In this document: in pieces, positions 43,604 through 51,923 of the stretch
Layout: each line of letters opens with the position of its first letter
Position numbering within the stretch: position 1 is the stretch's first letter
Origin: Pedobacter duraquae
GTDB taxonomy: Bacteria > Bacteroidota > Bacteroidia > Sphingobacteriales > Sphingobacteriaceae
Assembly (NCBI RefSeq): GCF_004362245.1
Contig: NZ_SNWM01000006.1
Coordinates: forward strand, 248,001-312,000
Direction: 5' to 3'
DNA: 64,000 nt
The notes under the pieces: model-generated
Databases searched by the model: none
The model's input: the letters and a program-made list of their open reading frames with translations, nothing else
What the model was told of the DNA's origin: nothing
Program-made: the position numbers and the translations under genes

Positions 43604-45567
43604 TACCTGCGTGGCGATCTTCTGTTCAACTCGTCAATCGGCATACTGATCAACCTGCCTATAGGCTCCTTGCCGCGATAGGTGATTACCCTAAGCATAC
43701 TCGCATCTTTTGGCGGTGTCAGTTTCTCTGTATATTTTGGATAAAAACGATCCGGAGTAGAGTTATCAAAGCTGTAATAGATGTCGAGGCCGTCAATCTC
43801 GGTACTGAGATCAATGACTAAAGATTTATCCGCTGCGCGCGAAACCTTAAAGATCGGGTCGTACATCGCCGGAGAATATTTTGTTTCTGCCAGGTCAAGA
43901 CGCTTGAAATGTTCCTCTGTTCTGCTCACAAAACTTGGCCAGTTTTTCTTTTCTTTAGGCGACCATACCGACTCTGCGATAGCGAATCCACGTGGCCAAA
44001 CCATATATTCTACCTGACGGATGTTGTAGATCTGCTCTGTCCACAGGTTGGCTTGTGCACCGATGATATATTTCGGATCTACACCTTCCGGGATGGGGTT
44101 AAACTGGTAACTCTTATTCAATCTTAAGGATTCATAGACTTTGGGTTCAGTAATCTGGTCGCCCTGCATGTAGTCGAGATAAGCAAACTGTGTAGGGCTC
44201 ATAACTACTTCGTGGCCTTTTTTTGCAGCTGCGGTGCCATATTGCATGCCTCTCCAGCTCATTACTGCAGTAGTGTTTGGCATGTCGCCATCCAGGATCT
44301 CATCCCAACCCATAAATTTCTTGCCTTTAGACTCAACAATTTTCTGCACACGCTTTTCAAAGTACCCTTGCACCTGCTGCATGGTTTTCAATCCTTCGCG
44401 CTGCATCAATGCTTTAACAGCATCGTTTGCCTGCCAGTAGTTGATTGGCGCTTCATCTCCACCCATATGGATATAGCCAAAAGGGAAAAGTGCTGCCACC
44501 TGAGTGATTACTGAGTCAAGGAAAACGTATACTTTTTCGTTGGCCGGGCAAAGGGTGTTGTCGATGAGTGCTCTTGGAGGAGCCCCCTTAGACCAGTCCA
44601 TGATTTGCTCTCCTGAACGCACTTTATAATTTTCTGCACCTGGTGTGCATGAAAGCTCAGGATAAGACGCCACTGCTGCTAAACTATGTCCGGGTACATC
44701 AATTTCAGGCAGAATATCAACAAAACGGTCTTTTGCATATTGAATAATCTCCTTAATATCGTCCTGGGTGTAGAACCCTCCGTAATTACGGGGTTCATCT
44801 GCAGTAGGAGGTATGAAAGCACCGAAAGTACCTACTTTTTTTACGTTCCATGCACCCACTTGCGTAAGTTTTGGTAAGCCCTTAATTTCAAGCCTCCAGC
44901 CCTCATCATCAGCCAGGTGCAAGTGAAGTAGGTTGTATTTATAGCGGACCATATTGTCCACAAATTGTTTTACTTCTTCTTTGGTAAAGAAATGGCGGGC
45001 AACATCAAACATTAAACCTCTCCAACCCAGGCGCGGATAATCTGTAATATCCACACACGGAAGCGTCCATTTTACATTTTTAGCTAACTCTTTGGTCTCA
45101 ATTTCTTTAGGGAACAGCTGTAGCAACGTCTGCACGCCATAAAATAAGCCGGCTGCTTTGTTGGCTCTGATTGTAATCAATTTAGGCGTAACAGTTAGCT
45201 GATAACCCTCTTTACCTAAAGTTGCGTTTTCCCGTTCGTTAGTGATCAGCCTGATTGTGGCTGCATTGTTTGACGTAGTGTATATAGAAACAAAACTTCC
45301 TGTAGGGATAGATAGATGCATCTGCAGGTAGTCTACAACCAGCTTGGTTTCCGGAGTTTTATCTGCGAGGATGATTACATTCTCTGGAAGGGTAAACGTT
45401 CCGGTATTTTTTATCAGGGAAACAGGTTCTGGTATAATGGCAATCTCCGGTACCGGCATCACCACACCTCCTTCGGTAGGGTTAGACGTAGCAATGATGG
45501 AACTTTCCTGGGCCAATGCCGATGTTGACAAGCCTAAAATGCACAGTAACTGAAATAAATGTTTCAT
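43603..45567 (-). CDS. Exported GH20 beta-N-acetylhexosaminidase
   Basis: The 654-residue protein removes beta-linked GlcNAc or GalNAc from glycans by substrate-assisted catalysis. It has a signal peptide (ending ALAQ, about residue 20), the GH20 b domain (about 40-165) and the catalytic TIM barrel (about 175-530). The catalytic Asp-Glu pair is in HMGGDEAP (D371, E372). Other hallmarks are HLHLADDEGWRLEI, PEIDVPGH and GAQANLWTE. The C terminus looks like a chitobiase-type beta domain. It probably works in the periplasm on imported chito-oligosaccharides, peptidoglycan sugars or host glycans. It overlaps truA by one base. Confidence 0.95.
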   Translation of the reverse strand: MKHLFQLLCILGLSTSALAQESSIIATSNPTEGGVVMPVPEIAIIPEPVSLIKNTGTFTLPENVIILADKTPETKLVVDYLQMHLSIPTGSFVSIYTTSNNAATIRLITNERENATLGKEGYQLTVTPKLITIRANKAAGLFYGVQTLLQLFPKEIETKELAKNVKWTLPCVDITDYPRLGWRGLMFDVARHFFTKEEVKQFVDNMVRYKYNLLHLHLADDEGWRLEIKGLPKLTQVGAWNVKKVGTFGAFIPPTADEPRNYGGFYTQDDIKEIIQYAKDRFVDILPEIDVPGHSLAAVASYPELSCTPGAENYKVRSGEQIMDWSKGAPPRALIDNTLCPANEKVYVFLDSVITQVAALFPFGYIHMGGDEAPINYWQANDAVKALMQREGLKTMQQVQGYFEKRVQKIVESKGKKFMGWDEILDGDMPNTTAVMSWRGMQYGTAAAKKGHEVVMSPTQFAYLDYMQGDQITEPKVYESLRLNKSYQFNPIPEGVDPKYIIGAQANLWTEQIYNIRQVEYMVWPRGFAIAESVWSPKEKKNWPSFVSRTEEHFKRLDLAETKYSPAMYDPIFKVSRAADKSLVIDLSTEIDGLDIYYSFDNSTPDRFYPKYTEKLTPPKDASMLRVITYRGKEPIGRLISMPIDELNRRSPRR

Positions 45568-45623
45568 TAAGTATCGTTTAACAGGATCTAAAAAGTTGCA
45601 ATTTATTAAAAATATCAGGAATG

Positions 45624-47042
45624 TTATTTAAGTGCATCCAGCACGGCGAACAGTTTTCTGGAGATACCTGTTCCTGAGTAGTTATTGATGTCGATTACCA
45701 TAATATATTTCTGGCCGTTTGAAGCGGTGTAATATCCGGCATAGGCTGAAACATCATTGATTGTTCCACTTTTCAGGGTCATACCATTATTTTCCGGAAA
45801 AGAGTTTGTATAATCCTTGAACCAGTTTTCCTTTTGAGCCTGGAAAAGTACTGTAGCCATGGCCATCGGTGTAACACGGGTTGCTGGAGACAAGCCACTT
45901 CCATCAATGATGTTGAGAGCATTTTTATCGAGGCCTTTTCCCGCCCAGTAATTCAGTTCTACCTGTACACCATTTTTTGTGGTAGCTTCCTTGCCGGCTT
46001 TCCAGGCAAGTGTCCGGATCAGATGCTCTCCATAAAGATTGATGCTTTTTTTATTGAACCAATAAATGATCTGGCTGAGGGTAGGGGAGCTTAGCGTAAT
46101 TAATTGACGTGTGGCGGCAGGCACAGTCTTTTGTTCTGCAGCGAGTCTTCTGGCTGTGGTAGCAGCTGTAGTAGTTGCCACACCAATACGTGTTAAAGTA
46201 TCCTGCAGCCGGTAGGCTGCATCAAATGCCGGGTCGGGAAGTGCCAATGAAATTCCTGACTTAGAAATCCCCAACGCCCAGCTCCCCCTCAGGTAAGCGA
46301 TATCAGATAAAGGCGGCAAATAGGCATAAGCTCTATCTCCGGTACCCTCAGCACCTGCTTTAAGTTCATTTACGATTTTAAGGTATGGCATTGCCGGAAC
46401 AGCTTTCAGTACAGTAACCGGATTCCGGGAGTTGTTGGTTGCCTTGAGGTGCAGGTCAAACTGGTTCTCCCGCCAGGTAAGTCCTGAGGGGCCTGCACCA
46501 TAATAGTTGCCGATATCCTGCCATATCCATCCTTCGGGTGTTGACTGAGTGCTCCAGATGCTGTCATCGCCAATAATCCTGCCTTCAATTTTTTTGATGC
46601 CGGCAGCTTTGATAGCCTTTACCCATTCATTTAATACATATCCTTCTTTAGTTTGTTCATATCGCCAGGATCCTAATGTAGGATCGCCGCCGCCGATAAT
46701 AATGAGATCGCCGTTTAAAGTTCCTTCAGGGCTCAAAGTGCCACTATATGCTAAGGTAGTCTGGTACCTGAAGTCTTTACCCAGGATACTGAACGCAGTT
46801 GCGGAAGTTATCGTTTTGAGGGTCGAGGCAGTAGAGACGCCGAGATTTTCATTACGGCCAAAAATAACTTTGCCTGTGGCAGCATCCAGCACTACCAGGG
46901 CAGTGGTGGCATATTTTGCTTGTTCATCGCCGATCAGGTTATTATATGCGCGCTCCAGCTTTTGAGCCGGACTTTGTGCAAAAGCGAAACTGTGACAGAA
47001 GAGTAAAAGTGCTGGTATGTATTTTTTGAACATGTTATTCAT
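45624..47042 (-). CDS. dacB: D-alanyl-D-alanine carboxypeptidase/endopeptidase (PBP4 type)
   Basis: DacB cuts D-Ala-D-Ala ends and cross-links of peptidoglycan. The 472-residue protein has a signal peptide (ending FAQ, about residue 23) and the three penicillin-binding motifs: SxxK as STLK (Ser 73, Lys 76), SxN as SIN in KKSINLYGEHLI and KTG as KSG in LKSGTINDVSAYAGY. The large insertion between the first and second motifs (about residues 85-330) is typical of class C PBP4 enzymes. It stands alone, 67 bases after asd and its terminator. Confidence 0.95.
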   Translation of the reverse strand: MNNMFKKYIPALLLFCHSFAFAQSPAQKLERAYNNLIGDEQAKYATTALVVLDAATGKVIFGRNENLGVSTASTLKTITSATAFSILGKDFRYQTTLAYSGTLSPEGTLNGDLIIIGGGDPTLGSWRYEQTKEGYVLNEWVKAIKAAGIKKIEGRIIGDDSIWSTQSTPEGWIWQDIGNYYGAGPSGLTWRENQFDLHLKATNNSRNPVTVLKAVPAMPYLKIVNELKAGAEGTGDRAYAYLPPLSDIAYLRGSWALGISKSGISLALPDPAFDAAYRLQDTLTRIGVATTTAATTARRLAAEQKTVPAATRQLITLSSPTLSQIIYWFNKKSINLYGEHLIRTLAWKAGKEATTKNGVQVELNYWAGKGLDKNALNIIDGSGLSPATRVTPMAMATVLFQAQKENWFKDYTNSFPENNGMTLKSGTINDVSAYAGYYTASNGQKYIMVIDINNYSGTGISRKLFAVLDALK

Positions 47043-47090
47043 AAAAAAAGTGATGCTGGAAAAGTAAGTATAACGATTCCGGCATCACTT
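47043..47090 (-). terminator. Terminator of asd
   Basis: A 14-bp stem (47048-47061 with 47077-47090, one G-T pair) has a 15-base loop. On the minus strand it is followed by a run of seven Ts. It separates asd from dacB. Confidence 0.85.
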
Positions 47091-47109
47091 GATATATAAG
47101 TTTATGGAT

Positions 47110-48102
47110 TTAGATCAGTTCTTTTTTGACTAAAAATTCAGCGATCTGCACTGCATTTGTTGCGGCACCCTTACGCAGGTTGTCGGCAACAATCCACATA
47201 TTCAATGAGTTGGGCATAGATTCGTCACGTCTTAAACGACCAACAAACACTTCATCTTTCTCATGTGCATCTTTAGGCATTGGATATTTCAGATTGGCAA
47301 TATCATCCACAACGATGATGCCTTCTGTTTTTTCCAGGATGCTCCTCACTTCATCTAAGTCATATTCATTCTCGAACTCAAGGTTAACAGATTCAGAGTG
47401 GCCACCCATTACTGGAATACGTACTGTGGTTGCGGTAATCCTGATGCTGTCGTCGCCCATAATTTTACGGGTTTCCTTGATCATTTTCATTTCTTCTTTC
47501 GTGTAGCCATTGTCGGTGAACACGTCGATCTGAGGAATCACGTTCAGGTCAATCGCATAAGGATACGCCATTGGTCCATCAGTAATGCCTTTACGCTCGT
47601 TCATCATTTGCTCCACGGCTTTTACGCCCGTTCCTGTTACCGACTGATAGGTAGATACCACGATTCTTTTGATGCGGTATTTATCATGCAGGGGTTTTAA
47701 TGCAACTACCATCTGGATGGTAGAGCAATTTGGATTAGCGATAATCTTATCGTCTATAGAAAGCTCGTAAGCATTTACCTCAGGAACGATCAGTTTTTTT
47801 GAAGGATCCATACGCCATGCCGATGAGTTATCGATCACGGTAGTACCAGCTTCTGCAAAACGTGGTGCATGCTCCAGTGAGGTATTTCCACCAGCAGAGA
47901 ACAGTGCGATATCAGGTCTCATTGCAATTGCTGTATCCATATTTACGACAGCGAATTCCTTACCCTTAAAGCTGATCTTCTTACCTACACTCTTTTCAGA
48001 GGCTACGGGAATTAACTCAGTTAACGGAAAATTACGCTCCTCTAATACTTTCAACATAACAGTGCCCACCAAACCGGTAGCACCTACAACTGCGACTTTC
48101 AT
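47110..48102 (-). CDS. asd: Aspartate-semialdehyde dehydrogenase
   Basis: Asd reduces aspartyl phosphate to aspartate semialdehyde with NADPH, the branch point to lysine, diaminopimelate, methionine and threonine. The 330-residue length is normal. The NADP-binding GATGLVGTVML motif is at residues 7-17, the catalytic cysteine is Cys 126 in NPNCSTIQ and the substrate-binding block YQSVTGTGVKA and the catalytic histidine in MGGHSESV are present. It is a single leftward gene with its own terminator. Confidence 0.97.
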   Translation of the reverse strand: MKVAVVGATGLVGTVMLKVLEERNFPLTELIPVASEKSVGKKISFKGKEFAVVNMDTAIAMRPDIALFSAGGNTSLEHAPRFAEAGTTVIDNSSAWRMDPSKKLIVPEVNAYELSIDDKIIANPNCSTIQMVVALKPLHDKYRIKRIVVSTYQSVTGTGVKAVEQMMNERKGITDGPMAYPYAIDLNVIPQIDVFTDNGYTKEEMKMIKETRKIMGDDSIRITATTVRIPVMGGHSESVNLEFENEYDLDEVRSILEKTEGIIVVDDIANLKYPMPKDAHEKDEVFVGRLRRDESMPNSLNMWIVADNLRKGAATNAVQIAEFLVKKELI

Positions 48103-48120
48103 TTATTCAATAAAATTTTA

Positions 48121-48142
48121 AGACCCACTGAATTGTGGGTCT
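48121..48142 (-). terminator. Hairpin at the end of the catabolic operon
   Basis: AGACCCAC (48121-48128) pairs perfectly with GTGGGTCT (48135-48142) around a 6-base loop. On the minus strand a TTAAAATTTT tract follows, weaker than usual. It marks the likely end of the ten-gene run that begins at 58.4 kb. Confidence 0.65.
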
Positions 48143-48177
48143 ATTTCAACAAATATGGGAAAAATTGTACAGAATCC

Positions 48178-49053
48178 TTAAAGCAATTGCGCTTTAATGT
48201 AGTCTGCACTCTGTTTGATACTTACATATGGGTCGAGGGAGAAATTTTCCTGTTCCATGATGGCATATTTCAGTCCGGCCACTTTAGCAGATTTGAAGAT
48301 CGTTTTGAAGTCTATCGTTCCTGTACCTACTTCTGTGTTGATCTTGTTATTGGCTTTATCCATGTCTTTAACATGCCACATTGGGAAACGGCCTGGGTGG
48401 GCAGCAAAAAGTTTCGCAGGATCATTACCCGAACGTACTGCCCAGTACAAGTCAAGTTCAAAAGCAACCATTTTTGGGTCTGTTTCTTTCAATAAGATCT
48501 CATATCCGGTTGTATCTCCCCAAGGTTTAAATTCAAAATCATGGTTATGGTAAGCTAGTTTTAAGCCTGAGGCTTTACATAACTCAGCAGCCTGATTTAA
48601 TTTAGCAGCAATCTTTTTATAGTCGTCAGCACTTTGTCTCCATGGTTCTGCCAGGTAAGGTACAGTCAGGTACTCACTGCCAATCGCACTGGCGGCTTCG
48701 ATAAAACCCTTCAACTCATCCGTTTTTCCTGAGGTCATCAGTTCATCAACACTATAATGTCCGCTTGGTGCTTTCAGACCATTCTCGATCAACAGGTTTT
48801 TGAAAGCCATAGGGTCTAATCCCCAGTACTTATTTTTTGCCGAATAGCCAAAAGTCTCTACTTCTTTGTATCCTGCGGCACCAACTTTAGCGATTACGCC
48901 ACGTACATCTGCAGGTAGCTGGGCTCTTAGCGAGTATAATTGCAAGCCAACTACTTTAGGTGCTTTGGCATATGTAAAAGATGGTAATAGCAATGCTGCG
49001 GCAGCAGCCATACCTGTTTGTTTAATAAATGTTCTTCTCGAGTTCATCATCAT
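48178..49053 (-). CDS. Exported sugar phosphate isomerase/epimerase-like TIM barrel
   Basis: I start at the first of three adjacent ATGs (49051-49053; 291 residues); the longer frame begins with GTG inside the preceding gene. A Tat-like signal (NSRRTFIKQTG, then a hydrophobic Ala/Leu run) indicates export. The xylose-isomerase-like AP-endonuclease-2 fold is shown by the metal-ligand strands YHNHDFEF, FELDLYWA, WHVKDMDK and a final glutamate in MEQENF. It is the last gene of the operon, 7 bases after the Hyi-like gene, and is a paralogue of the product at 58596-59516. I infer lyase or isomerase work on oxidised sugars; no phosphate substrate need be involved. Confidence 0.9.
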   Translation of the reverse strand: MMMNSRRTFIKQTGMAAAAALLLPSFTYAKAPKVVGLQLYSLRAQLPADVRGVIAKVGAAGYKEVETFGYSAKNKYWGLDPMAFKNLLIENGLKAPSGHYSVDELMTSGKTDELKGFIEAASAIGSEYLTVPYLAEPWRQSADDYKKIAAKLNQAAELCKASGLKLAYHNHDFEFKPWGDTTGYEILLKETDPKMVAFELDLYWAVRSGNDPAKLFAAHPGRFPMWHVKDMDKANNKINTEVGTGTIDFKTIFKSAKVAGLKYAIMEQENFSLDPYVSIKQSADYIKAQLL

Positions 49054-49060
49054 ATTGGGA

Positions 49061-49951
49061 TTAAATATCACAAATTTGCACGGCCGTTTTCAGCGACTGT
49101 AATTTGTCTTTTTGTAATGGGATAAATTCCTGGGCAATATAGCCCTTAAAGCCTGTAGCCAGGATTGCTTTGACAATCGCAGGGTAATAAAGCTCCTGGG
49201 TGTCGTCTATTTCATGTCTGCCTGGTACGCCGGCAGTATGGTAATGGGCAAGATATTGGTGATAGGTCTGGATATTATTGATTACATCACCCTCATCAAT
49301 CTGCATGTGGTAAATATCGTACAACAACTTGAAATTTTCAGAACCCAACCTTTTGCAAAGCTCAGCACCCCAGGAGGTGCGGTCGCATTGATAGTCTTTA
49401 TGGTTAATTTTGCTGTTCAACAACTCCATAACCAATACAACTCCATGCTTTTCTGCCAGCGGCATTATTTTTTTTAAGCCGTCCACACAGTTTTTCCAGC
49501 CTGTTTCATCGTCTTTTCCGCGTTTATTTCCACTGAAGCAGATCAGGTTTTTATACCCTGCCTGAGCTACCAGGGGAATCATTGCCGTGTAATTCTTAAT
49601 CAATGTATCATGGAATGCAGGATCGTTCCAACCATCAACAAGGTTAATCTCTGCACCATTGCACATCGCAGAGTCCAGTCCGTATTTTTTTAGTGTGGGC
49701 CATTCTTTAGGGCCAACCAGGTCGATTGCTTTAATTCCTATTTTTTTCGCTTCGGCACATAAGGTATCGAGGTCAATATCACTAAAGCACCAACGACATA
49801 CAGAGTGGTTAACATGACCTTTTAATGCAGGAGCAGCCATAGCGTCGCTCGCCACAGCGTCGAAACTTTCCAGCGTAAGCGGTAGTGCCATAGCCATCGT
49901 TGCTACAGCCATGTTTTTAATTGCGGCTCTGCGTCCTTTTTTTTCTTCCAT
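49061..49951 (-). CDS. Exported Hyi-like TIM-barrel isomerase
   Basis: The 296-residue protein resembles hydroxypyruvate isomerase (Hyi) of the same AP-endonuclease-2 superfamily. It begins with a Tat-like signal (KGRRAAIKNMAV plus hydrophobic stretch to about residue 35). The metal site is indicated by VVLVMELLNSKINHKDY, LLYDIYHMQIDEGD, YHTAGVPGRHEIDD and YIAQEFIPL. The export signal argues against a role in central hydroxypyruvate metabolism, so the specific Hyi name should not be used. It lies between the MFS gene (43 bases) and the last isomerase gene (7 bases). Confidence 0.88.
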   Translation of the reverse strand: MEEKKGRRAAIKNMAVATMAMALPLTLESFDAVASDAMAAPALKGHVNHSVCRWCFSDIDLDTLCAEAKKIGIKAIDLVGPKEWPTLKKYGLDSAMCNGAEINLVDGWNDPAFHDTLIKNYTAMIPLVAQAGYKNLICFSGNKRGKDDETGWKNCVDGLKKIMPLAEKHGVVLVMELLNSKINHKDYQCDRTSWGAELCKRLGSENFKLLYDIYHMQIDEGDVINNIQTYHQYLAHYHTAGVPGRHEIDDTQELYYPAIVKAILATGFKGYIAQEFIPLQKDKLQSLKTAVQICDI

Positions 49952-49994
49952 TTTTGCCTTTATTTGCTAACGTTCTCAGTTCGGTTTATGCGTA

Positions 49995-51224
49995 TTAAAC
50001 GCCTTCTACTTTAACTTTCTCCTTGTCATTGAACAATACTGCAAACAACAGGAATACTACAGCAGCAATGCCTGCAGGAATAACCCAGATCATTTTCCAG
50101 TCAAAGCCATCTGCCATTTTATAGGTATCAGTAATAGACCCCGCAACTTCGAAGCCAATTAACATTCCTATCCCATAAGTGGCAAGGGTTATTAATCCCT
50201 GTGCCGCACTTTTGTACTGAACGCCAGCCTTAGAGTTCGTATAGATTTGTCCAGACACGAAGAAGAAGTCATAACATACCCCGTGTAAAGCAATACCGAT
50301 AATTAACATGAAACTGAGATCGCTGGCGTTACCATAAGCAAACAGTGCGTAGCGCAATGCCCAGGCCAACATACCCACTAAAATGGTTTTTTTGAAACCA
50401 AAGCGGCTAAAGAATACCGGAAGCAACAGTAAAAACAGTACTTCTGACATCTGTCCGATCGTCATTTTTCCAGTTGGATTATCAACACCGATATTTGATA
50501 GGAAAGGGTTTGCATTCTGGTAATAAAAGGCCAATGGGATACAGATCAGGATTGATGATACAAAGAAGATCGCAAAGTTTTTGTCTTTCAATAATTTCAA
50601 AGCGTCCAGGCCTAGGATCTCAGAAACCTTAACTTTCTCTTTTGATACTTTTGGTGCCGTGGCAGGCAGGGCAAAGCTGAATATACCCAGGATTAACGAT
50701 CCTACACCCGCCATCATAAATGTATTTTTCATGAATCCTGATTTAATGCCATCAGCCGAATCCCAATGAAAAACGAAGCTGATCAATAGTCCGGCTACGA
50801 TCCAGCCTATAGTACCCCAGACGCGGATCGTTGAAAATTCTTTCTCGGGATCTTTCATCTGATTAAAAGATACTGAGTTAACCAATGCCAAAGTAGGCAT
50901 GAAGAGGATCATATACGATAACACATATGGGTAAAACGCAGAGATATCTGTAGCGTTGTACATCTGGTACATCAGCACTGCACCAACAAGGTGCAGGATA
51001 CCTAATATTTTTTCCGCATTAAAGAACCTGTCGGCAATCATACCGATGATAAAAGGAGCGATGATTGCCCCCCAGGATTGAGTAGAGAACACAGCAGCAC
51101 TCTGTGATCCTGATGCATTCAGGTTATTGCCTAAAAAAGTACCAAGGGTTACAAACCAGGAGCCCCAGATAAAGAATTCCAGGAACATCATGCTTGATAA
51201 TTTAATACGGTTACTTAAGTTCAT
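49995..51224 (-). CDS. MFS transporter of the nucleoside:proton symporter type
   Basis: The ATG at 51222-51224 gives 409 residues and about twelve membrane helices; the longer upstream frame overlaps the DUF1080 gene and reads as unrelated sequence. The first helix block RIKLSSMMFLEFFIWGSWFVTLGTFL and the helix-7 region AFYYQNANPFL match the NupG/nucleoside:H+ symporter family. In Bacteroidota such carriers often occur next to Gfo/Idh/MocA and TIM-barrel genes and are not proven nucleoside transporters. Here it likely carries the product of periplasmic glycoside processing into the cytosol. It lies 25 bases after the DUF1080 gene. Confidence 0.88.
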   Translation of the reverse strand: MNLSNRIKLSSMMFLEFFIWGSWFVTLGTFLGNNLNASGSQSAAVFSTQSWGAIIAPFIIGMIADRFFNAEKILGILHLVGAVLMYQMYNATDISAFYPYVLSYMILFMPTLALVNSVSFNQMKDPEKEFSTIRVWGTIGWIVAGLLISFVFHWDSADGIKSGFMKNTFMMAGVGSLILGIFSFALPATAPKVSKEKVKVSEILGLDALKLLKDKNFAIFFVSSILICIPLAFYYQNANPFLSNIGVDNPTGKMTIGQMSEVLFLLLLPVFFSRFGFKKTILVGMLAWALRYALFAYGNASDLSFMLIIGIALHGVCYDFFFVSGQIYTNSKAGVQYKSAAQGLITLATYGIGMLIGFEVAGSITDTYKMADGFDWKMIWVIPAGIAAVVFLLFAVLFNDKEKVKVEGV

Positions 51225-51249
51225 ATGTGGTTGGTTTTGTTTAGTTAAA

Positions 51250-51912
51250 TTATAATTCTTTGATGGATATGTTTCTGAACCAGACCTCATCCCCATGATC
51301 TTGTAGGGCAATTCGTCCTTTTTTAAAGGTGCCGAATCCCGGCCAGGTGGCGAACTTACTACCGGCAATTAAAGCCTTCCAGTTGTCGTCCCACATTGTG
51401 GTAGACACGATCTTCACACCATTCAGCGTAAATTCGAGCTTCCCGTTTTTGCTGGTGATGACCACCTTGTTCCATTCGCCAACAGCTTTAACTGGCTCAG
51501 AGCTACTTTTGATCAGGTCGTACAGATCTCCGGCGCGATGCTTATTGATTTTACCGTCAGGATGTCCGTCGTTATCAAGCACCTGCATCTCAGGTCCTGT
51601 GCTGTAGGTCTGCTTAAATTCAGGAGTTTCCTGAACAAAAAAAAGAATACCGCTGTTGGCATTAGGAGCGACCTTCCATTCCAGCTTAAGCTCGAAATTG
51701 CCATACTCCTTATCCGTTACCAGGTCTCCTCCGTCATTGTTCTTCAACTTTGGATCCAGGTGAATCACACCTTTTTCCTCGCGCCAGCCACTTCCTGCAG
51801 TTTTCTGGCCATAGCTATGCCATCCTTTAATTACGTTTGCCTGTTGCGCCTGCACTTTGGCGGAGCTGAATGACAACACCGCTGCCAAAGCAGGTAAAAT
51901 GTATGCTTTCAT
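51250..51912 (-). CDS. Exported DUF1080 protein (3-keto-disaccharide hydrolase family)
   Basis: The ATG at 51910-51912 gives 220 residues with a Sec signal (about residues 1-22, ending VQAQQ). The mature protein is one DUF1080 domain with a concanavalin-like beta sandwich: GWHSYGQKTAGSGWREEKGVIHLDPK, YGNFELKLEWKVAPNANSGILFFVQE, EMQVLDNDGHPDGKINKHRAGDLYDLI and GRIALQDHGDEVWFRNI. The family is annotated as 3-keto-disaccharide hydrolase. It sits in the middle of a set of oxidoreductases and TIM barrels, 11 bases after the exported Gfo protein. Cleavage of a 3-keto-glycoside in the periplasm is the best reading. Confidence 0.9.
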   Translation of the reverse strand: MKAYILPALAAVLSFSSAKVQAQQANVIKGWHSYGQKTAGSGWREEKGVIHLDPKLKNNDGGDLVTDKEYGNFELKLEWKVAPNANSGILFFVQETPEFKQTYSTGPEMQVLDNDGHPDGKINKHRAGDLYDLIKSSSEPVKAVGEWNKVVITSKNGKLEFTLNGVKIVSTTMWDDNWKALIAGSKFATWPGFGTFKKGRIALQDHGDEVWFRNISIKEL

Positions 51913-51923
51913 AAAATTTCTTT

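Noticed and set aside
43603..45567. The GH20 gene as part of the glycoside cluster
   Set aside because: It is separated from the cluster by dacB and asd and by two terminators, and is coupled to truA instead.
49054..49071. GTG start of the last isomerase gene inside the preceding gene
   Set aside because: Three ATGs follow within 8 codons, right before the Tat-type signal, and avoid the overlap.
49061..49951. Naming the gene hyi (hydroxypyruvate isomerase)
   Set aside because: The protein has an export signal and lies in a sugar oxidation cluster, so the specific cytosolic activity is unlikely.
51225..51368. Longer MFS protein with 48 extra N-terminal residues
   Set aside because: The extension lies in the DUF1080 gene, is polar and has no similarity to MFS N termini.
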